A stretch of DNA of 17,708 nucleotides from Deltaproteobacteria bacterium. GTDB lineage: Bacteria; Desulfobacterota_B; Binatia; Bin18. Shown piece after piece: positions 13,724 through 17,708 of the stretch. The stretch's first letter is position 1; each line of letters starts with the position of its first letter. The stretch spans positions 1 through 17,708 of the forward strand of contig JAAXHF010000044.1 in assembly GCA_012271025.1 (NCBI GenBank), written 5' to 3'. A model generated the notes under the pieces. That model did not search any database and had not been told where the DNA came from. It was given only the letters and a program-made list of their open reading frames with translations. A program made the position numbers and the translations under genes.

Positions 13724-15640
13724 TCATTTGGGGTGTACTGCTGGTGTTTGCTCAGCGCGGGACGCGGCCAGCACAGTCTGACCTTTCTGAGACAGGGAGA
13801 TACGCCGCTCCCAAATCCCGGCGTTGCGCAAATAGCCGAGCCGGTCGAGACGGCTCACCACCGCCCCCAGGGTTGAGGCCTGGACACCCAGGCTTGCGCC
13901 TAAGGCACGCAGAGTCCCGGGGCTCGACTCGATGTGTTCGAGAACCTGTAATCCGATGGGATCCTGTGTCGCTTCACCGTCTCGCAGCTGCTGGCGTCCC
14001 CGAGCAGTCAGGGCCAGGGTGAAAAAATGCGGTCCCTGCCCGGCTCGACGTTGAACCAAGCCTTCCCCGACAAGTTCTTCAATCAGTCGGTTGCCGCGGG
14101 CGGTATCCAGCGTCAGGAAATCGGTTATTTCGACCATCTGGGTATAGCCCTGGCCGAGCAGCCTCAGCACGCGCCGATGCTCGTCGTGCAGGGTCAGTTG
14201 CCCCGGTTCGCGGACTGAGGGCGGGGCGGCGGTGAGCAAAGACAGCCCGATAATCAGCGGCAGGGCAACCACTGTGCCAATAATCACCGTATGGGCGGAC
14301 CAGCTGATCAGACCGGTCAGCTGGAGTCCTTCATGGATCGCCATCGTAATCATGCTGAGCAGGGTTCCCCAGAACGCGCCCGTCGCAGTCAGGCCCGACC
14401 ACCGATGGCCGAGCAAAAAGACCAGCGCCGCCGGTCCCAGCAGGGCACAGCTGATGGCGAGCAGAAAATACGGACCGCCGGGGTAAAAACTCAGCGCCCA
14501 GATGCCCCCCCCGGTCACCACGGTCAGAATCCGGCTCATCCGCAAGACCTGGTCGCTGGTGGCCTGGGGGTGGAGAAAACGCTGGTAGAGATCGCGCACC
14601 AGCGTGGCGGTGATCCCCATATGGGCGTTGCTTGTGGTCGAAATGGTCGCTGCCAGGGCTGTCACCAGCCCAAACAGCGCAACCCAGGCGGGCAGACTGC
14701 GCATCAGCATGCCGTACGCGCTCATCGGATCGGCCGTGCCGAGAAACTCCTCGCGGTAGACGCTGCCGGCATACAGCCCGAGAACGCCTAAAGCGCCGTG
14801 CACGACCAGGACGACGACGATGCCCCCGATCACATACTGCCAACGAGCCACCGCCTCCGAGCGTGCCGACGCCGCCCGCAGCCAGTAATAGTTGCCTCCC
14901 CATTGGATAAACATGCCCACAACGAGAAACACCGTAAACACGCTCGGATAGCTCAGCCGCAACACGGGAAACGTGCCGGCCGTGCCCTGGCTGAGCGGGG
15001 CGGACGAGACAAAGCTGGTCTGAATCATCTCCCAGCCGCCAAAGGTCCAGGCACAGTAGCCGACCAGCCCGGGTAGCATGACAAAGCCCAAGAGGACCTG
15101 CACGACATCGGTCAGGGTCAGGGCCCACAGACCGCCCAGGAGGATGAAGACCAGGTGTCCGACCAACACGAGCGTGATCATCAGCCACAGCGGGGCGCCC
15201 AGGAAGCCGGTCATGATGAGCGCCATGGCCACGATGTTCATGGCCACGAGGCCGGCCACACCAACCAGGGTCGCAATACTCACCACCAGCCGGGTCCGGG
15301 CATCAAACCGCATTTCCAGCCATTCGGGCAGCGTGTAGGCGCCGGACCGCCGGACGTACGGGCTGGCAAAGATACCGAACAGACAATAGCCGATGACCAG
15401 GGGCAGACTCGCCCCCCAGATCCAGCCCATGAATCCGTACTGGATTGTGATGCCGGGAATAATGCTGGTCACACTGCCGGCAAAAGCGACCCCACAGATG
15501 CCGGCAATGCCTGGAATGAGGCTGACCTGACGCCCGGCTAAAAGATAGTCGGTATCGGTGGCCACCCAGCGTTTGGCGTACCAGCCCAGAGACCACAGGA
15601 TGGCAATGAGAATCAGGACGGATAGGCTGGAGATGAGCAT
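13724..15640 (-). CDS. Sodium:solute symporter (SSS family) fused to two C-terminal winged-helix domains
   Basis: This 638-residue protein consists of an SSS/PutP-type transport core (about 1-472, some 13 predicted membrane helices) and a soluble tail. The core shows the N-terminal WYAKRWVATDTDYLLAGR, TLPEWLEMRF, and ISTTSNAHMGITATLVRDLYQRF, in which S334 and T335 align with the sodium-binding Ser/Thr pair of PutP. With 13 helices the C-terminus is expected in the cytoplasm. The tail has two winged helix-turn-helix-like units: about 481-555 (EITDFLTLDTARGNRLIEEL, then a wing ending in LTARGRQQL) and about 560-628 (TLRALGASLGVQASTLGAVV, then LSQKGQTVL). SSS proteins with histidine kinase tails (CbrA) are known; a wHTH tail is unusual. 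No clear ribosome site precedes the ATG, which lies 12 nt after the stop of the upstream LLM gene, so translational coupling is likely. The transported solute is unknown. Confidence 0.9.
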   Translation of the reverse strand: MLISSLSVLILIAILWSLGWYAKRWVATDTDYLLAGRQVSLIPGIAGICGVAFAGSVTSIIPGITIQYGFMGWIWGASLPLVIGYCLFGIFASPYVRRSGAYTLPEWLEMRFDARTRLVVSIATLVGVAGLVAMNIVAMALIMTGFLGAPLWLMITLVLVGHLVFILLGGLWALTLTDVVQVLLGFVMLPGLVGYCAWTFGGWEMIQTSFVSSAPLSQGTAGTFPVLRLSYPSVFTVFLVVGMFIQWGGNYYWLRAASARSEAVARWQYVIGGIVVVLVVHGALGVLGLYAGSVYREEFLGTADPMSAYGMLMRSLPAWVALFGLVTALAATISTTSNAHMGITATLVRDLYQRFLHPQATSDQVLRMSRILTVVTGGGIWALSFYPGGPYFLLAISCALLGPAALVFLLGHRWSGLTATGAFWGTLLSMITMAIHEGLQLTGLISWSAHTVIIGTVVALPLIIGLSLLTAAPPSVREPGQLTLHDEHRRVLRLLGQGYTQMVEITDFLTLDTARGNRLIEELVGEGLVQRRAGQGPHFFTLALTARGRQQLRDGEATQDPIGLQVLEHIESSPGTLRALGASLGVQASTLGAVVSRLDRLGYLRNAGIWERRISLSQKGQTVLAASRAEQTPAVHPK

Positions 15641-15652
15641 GGGGCTTGACTG

Positions 15653-16927
15653 CTATAACGACCCGGTGGCGGCGATGGTGTCCGTCACATTCGCGGCCCG
15701 CGCCCTGGCCTCCTCCAGCTTGGTCGCCAGCAGCGGGTTGAGTCGCTCCATGATCGGCTCCAGCCGTCGTGTTTTTTCCTGCTGGCGTTGTGCATCGCGG
15801 TCTTGGAATTCGGGCATGACTTCCCTGGCGAACAGCTCCAGCGATTCGCAGATGTCCTCGTGGCGGTTTTTCCCGGCCTGGGCAATCAGGATCATCTGAT
15901 CGACGCCGGCGGTTTCATACTCGCGCAGCTTGGTGCGCAGCTCGTCGGGTGAGCCGATCGCTGCGGTCAGACTGGCCAGGCCACCCGGATCGACGACATT
16001 GCTGCCAGCGCTGAAGCCGGCTTGGTCAACCGACTCGGGGTCGAGGCCCATCAGGTGTTTCTCTTTCTCGAACAGCTCGTACACATTCGTCTGGCCGGGG
16101 CGGTGCTGGTGATGGCTCAAATAGTAGTAGTGGGCCAGCGAGTAGGCGAAGAACAGGGCGCCGTCGGTGCCTTTCTGGCGGGCGCGGTCGCCGTCGCGGT
16201 CACACATGAAGCCGGCCACGGTGGCAATATGGGGGTTCACGCTGAAGCCGACCGGCACACACTCCTCGGCCAGCGTCCGATAGTAATCGGTGACCCACCG
16301 CTCGGCCTCCTGGGGACTGACAAAGGCGAAGGTCAGGGCGCCAATGCCTTTGCGTGCCGCAGTCAAAATGGTGTCGCGCCGTGAACATGCCACCCACAGC
16401 GGCGGGTGGGGTTTCTGGGCCGGTTTGGGTACGACATTGCGGGCCGGCATGTTCAGATACTGGCCGCTGTGTCCGGCAAACGGGACTTCCACGAACATAC
16501 GGGTAATCGCCTGCAACGACTCTTCCCACATGGCGCGTTTTTCTGCGCGCGGAATCTGGAAGCCGTCCAGCTCCATGTCCGAGCTGGTTTCCCCGGTGCC
16601 GAACTCCAGCCGTCCGTCGCTGACCAGATCCAGCGTGGCGATGCGTTCGGCCACCCGGGCGGGCGGATTATAGGCGTGGGGCAGGGCGACAATGCCGTGG
16701 CCGATGCGCATCCGCTTGGTGCGTTGACTGACCGCAGCCAGGAAGACCTCGGGCGCGCTGGAGTGCGAGTATTCCTCCAGAAAGTGATGCTCGACCTCCC
16801 AGAAATACTCGATGCCCAGCCGGTCGGCCAGCTCGGCCTGTTCCAGGGCTTCACGGAAGACCTGCTGTTCGGCTCCCTCCCGCCACGGTTCCGGAGTTTG
16901 CAGTTCGTAAAAAATGCCGAATTTCAT
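15653..16927 (-). CDS. Luciferase-like (LLM class) flavin-dependent oxidoreductase with C-terminal extension
   Basis: At 424 residues it is longer than most LLM proteins (300-380). The core shows MKFGIFYELQ, ADRLGIEYFWEVEHHFLEEYSHSSAPEVFLAAVSQRT (EHH at 46-48), ALPHAYNPPARVAERIATLDLVSDGRLEFGTG and KPHPPLWVACS. The middle is rich in Tyr/His (YSLAHYYYLSHHQHRP), which may form the substrate lid. A final stretch of about 60 residues is charged and helical (EKTRRLEPIMERLNPLLATKLEEARA) and is not part of the usual barrel; it may mediate oligomer contacts. AAGGAGG lies 5 nt before the ATG. It is the first gene of the operon that continues with the symporter and a second LLM gene, so it could act on the solute imported by that symporter. 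This functional link is inference. Confidence 0.92.
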   Translation of the reverse strand: MKFGIFYELQTPEPWREGAEQQVFREALEQAELADRLGIEYFWEVEHHFLEEYSHSSAPEVFLAAVSQRTKRMRIGHGIVALPHAYNPPARVAERIATLDLVSDGRLEFGTGETSSDMELDGFQIPRAEKRAMWEESLQAITRMFVEVPFAGHSGQYLNMPARNVVPKPAQKPHPPLWVACSRRDTILTAARKGIGALTFAFVSPQEAERWVTDYYRTLAEECVPVGFSVNPHIATVAGFMCDRDGDRARQKGTDGALFFAYSLAHYYYLSHHQHRPGQTNVYELFEKEKHLMGLDPESVDQAGFSAGSNVVDPGGLASLTAAIGSPDELRTKLREYETAGVDQMILIAQAGKNRHEDICESLELFAREVMPEFQDRDAQRQQEKTRRLEPIMERLNPLLATKLEEARARAANVTDTIAATGSL

Positions 16928-17002
16928 ACGCGCCTCCTTGCTCGCATTCCGGTCGCCGGAGTTGATGGGCGTAGTCTACGGCGCGCAATCGGCCGTGTCC
17001 AG

Positions 17003-17275
17003 TCAAAGCGCCTTCAGGGCTTCGCTGATGACCTCTTCGCTGACACCCTGCTTTTTGAGGCTTTCTACGAGCACGCTCACCCTATCGTTGTCCAGGCGCT
17101 CGAGGTCTACCCGCAGCCCCTGGCCAACATAGGCACGCAGGAGCGATTGATAGCCAGAGAACCCGCGCTGGGGAGCTACTCTCTTCAAATCCTCAATGAC
17201 ATCCTCGGGGAATCGAATGGAGATTGCTGTCATTGGACGATTTTTGTTCAGACGCTTTTTCAGCCGTGTGTCCAT
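17003..17275 (-). CDS. Ribbon-helix-helix (CopG/BrnA-like) antitoxin-type protein, orphan
   Basis: From the ATG at 17275 the product is 90 residues. A basic leader (DTRLKKRLNKNRP) precedes AISIRFPEDVIEDLKRVAPQRGFSGYQSLLRAYVGQGLR, the pattern of the RHH antitoxins annotated CopG or BrnA-like: a DNA-binding beta strand then two helices. The C-terminal part, with VSVLVESLKKQGVSEEVISEALKAL, would be the toxin-binding or dimer tail. The family represses its own toxin-antitoxin operon and neutralises a nuclease-type toxin. No toxin ORF is visible on either side: 75 nt of non-coding DNA separates it from the LLM gene, and no minus-strand frame opens upstream. None of the three possible starts (GTG 17293, ATG 17275, ATG 17233) has a good ribosome site; 17233 would begin directly at TAISIRFP. 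A palindrome at 17298 could be its own operator. Confidence 0.8.
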   Translation of the reverse strand: MDTRLKKRLNKNRPMTAISIRFPEDVIEDLKRVAPQRGFSGYQSLLRAYVGQGLRVDLERLDNDRVSVLVESLKKQGVSEEVISEALKAL

Positions 17276-17297
17276 GGCAGACAAGGATACCACAGAC

Positions 17298-17305
17298 GTA
17301 TATAC
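17298..17305. promoter_or_regulatory. GTATATAC palindrome upstream of the RHH gene
   Basis: An 8-bp perfect palindrome lies 22 nt upstream of the ATG at 17275 and contains TATATA, which could serve as a -10 box on the minus strand. RHH proteins usually bind short palindromes over their own promoter. Function is inferred from position only. Confidence 0.3.
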
Positions 17306-17341
17306 AATAGAAATATGGCCAAGCGAGTTGCTATGATGCAG

Positions 17342-17361
17342 TCGGCTCTGCGCGGAGCCGA
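17342..17361. repeat. Short hairpin, 7-bp stem
   Basis: TCGGCTC (17342-17348) pairs with GAGCCGA (17355-17361) over a 6-nt loop. It lies between the divergent RHH gene and the ORF at 17440. No T-run follows. It could be a weak terminator or a chance stem. Confidence 0.35.
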
Positions 17362-17372
17362 GCCTTCCGTAC

Positions 17373-17401
17373 TTGATCGCCCCAGCGGTTTACAATATGA
17401 A
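17373..17401 (+). promoter_or_regulatory. Probable promoter reading toward the right end
   Basis: TTGATC (17373-17378), a 17-nt spacer and TATGAA (17396-17401) fit a sigma-70 promoter with 4 of 6 matches in each box. Transcription would begin near 17408, about 20 nt before AAGGAG at 17427-17432 and the ATG at 17440. Confidence 0.45.
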
Positions 17402-17439
17402 CGCTCACGTATGAACACAGGCAAATAAGGAGCGCAGGC

Positions 17440-17610
17440 ATGTTTCGGACTTCGTCGCTGACCTATGACGGGGCTATTGATGCCGAGTGCCGTTTGGCGG
17501 CAACAAGCCCCAAGAACGGCTCGAACGGCTCGACCGCGAGAACCTGGATGTTCCGAAAAAATTTTTTGCCCTGGGCCGCCGAGCGGGGTGGGGCGCAGGA
17601 TTTGTGCTAA
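17440..17610 (+). CDS. Short unrecognised ORF, possibly frameshifted
   Basis: This is a 56-residue frame, MFRTSSLTYDGAID..., ending TAA at 17608-17610. I do not recognise it. The start is good: a promoter, then AAGGAG and a 7-nt spacing. After about residue 20 the composition becomes poor (Ser/Asn/Arg/Trp-rich), while another frame from GTG 17487 reads NKPQERLERLDRENLDVPKKFFALGRR, which looks more protein-like. The run A6T6 at 17556-17567 is prone to slippage. Either this is a genuine small protein, or the true gene changes frame through a sequencing error, mutation or recoding. Its stop codon overlaps the AAGGAG that would serve the next ORF. Confidence 0.3.
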   Translation: MFRTSSLTYDGAIDAECRLAATSPKNGSNGSTARTWMFRKNFLPWAAERGGAQDLC

Positions 17611-17620
17611 GGAGCGAACT

Positions 17621-17708
17621 CTGGAGAGTCAGACCATCGAGCTTGGTGCCACTACCCTGGCCGCGTTACAGGCGCTGGTCCGGCCGGTGGGCATGACCCC
17701 CCTGGCCT
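17621..17708 (+). CDS. 5' end of an unrecognised gene, cut by the window end
   Basis: In the frame starting with CTG at 17621 the protein would begin MESQTIELGATTLAALQ and continue open to the last base. Codon use has the strong G/C third position of the real genes nearby. AAGGAG (17609-17614) is 6 nt upstream of the CTG; CTG is a rare start, and the only other in-frame candidate, GTG 17588, has no ribosome site. It could also be the continuation of the preceding ORF after a frameshift. Only 29 residues are visible, too few to name a family. Confidence 0.4.
   Translation, partial: MESQTIELGATTLAALQALVRPVGMTPLA

Noticed and set aside
16948..16960. Small TCCGG/CCGGA hairpin between the RHH and LLM genes
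   Set aside because: Only a 5-bp stem with a 3-nt loop and no T-run; expected by chance in GC-rich DNA.
16406..17428. Plus-strand frame of 340 codons spanning the first LLM gene, the RHH gene and the promoter gap
   Set aside because: It is antisense to two recognisable genes and has no family character.

Overview
This is a 17.7 kb window of GC-rich bacterial DNA (high G/C at third codon positions, strong AAGGAG/GGAGG ribosome sites, GTG and TTG starts). It has no rRNA, tRNA, CRISPR array or intact insertion sequence. Four luciferase-like (LLM) flavin/F420-type oxidoreductases, three amidohydrolase-superfamily proteins, a type III CoA-transferase, an acetamidase/formamidase-family protein and a VOC protein sit close together. 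That mix is typical of metabolically versatile uncultured environmental lineages such as Tectomicrobia/Entotheonella-like or Binatota-like bacteria and some actinobacteria. The lineage is an inference from gene content only; no marker gene is present.

Layout. 1-588: C-terminal part of an amidohydrolase (+), followed by a small predicted membrane protein (+) that converges on a 3D-domain lipoprotein (-). 4137-1606 (-): operon of CaiB/BaiF CoA-transferase, small cupin and PLP-dependent serine/threonine dehydratase or racemase. 4311-6562 (+): acetamidase/formamidase-family hydrolase followed by an LLM oxidoreductase. 7814-6627 (-): second amidohydrolase, divergent from a DEAD-box RNA helicase (7965-9194, +) whose promoter region carries a TetR-like palindrome. 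10095-9223 (-): LLM oxidoreductase, divergent from an N-acyl-D-amino-acid deacylase-like amidohydrolase (10272-11963, +). 11964-12277: a gene-free stretch packed with nested repeats. 12676-12278 (-): VOC protein, flanked on both sides by copies of a heptamer repeat. 16927-12822 (-): tight operon LLM, sodium:solute symporter with a C-terminal double winged-helix extension, LLM. 17275-17003 (-): ribbon-helix-helix antitoxin-like protein with no toxin beside it. 17300-17708: a promoter, a short unrecognised ORF and the start of an unrecognised gene cut by the window end.

How the genes may work together. The enzymes look like pieces of several small catabolic modules: amide or N-acyl hydrolysis, CoA transfer, flavin-dependent oxidation, decarboxylation or hydrolysis, and amino-acid deamination. 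No complete known pathway can be read from the window, and substrates cannot be assigned from sequence.

The most unusual item is the symporter at 13724-15640. Its 13-helix SSS transport core is joined to two consecutive winged helix-turn-helix domains predicted to lie in the cytoplasm, and it is sandwiched between two LLM oxidoreductase genes. It could be a transporter that senses its substrate and binds DNA directly. The repeat families around the VOC gene and the perfect 16-bp inverted repeat at 4240-4292 are the other main structures that genes do not explain.
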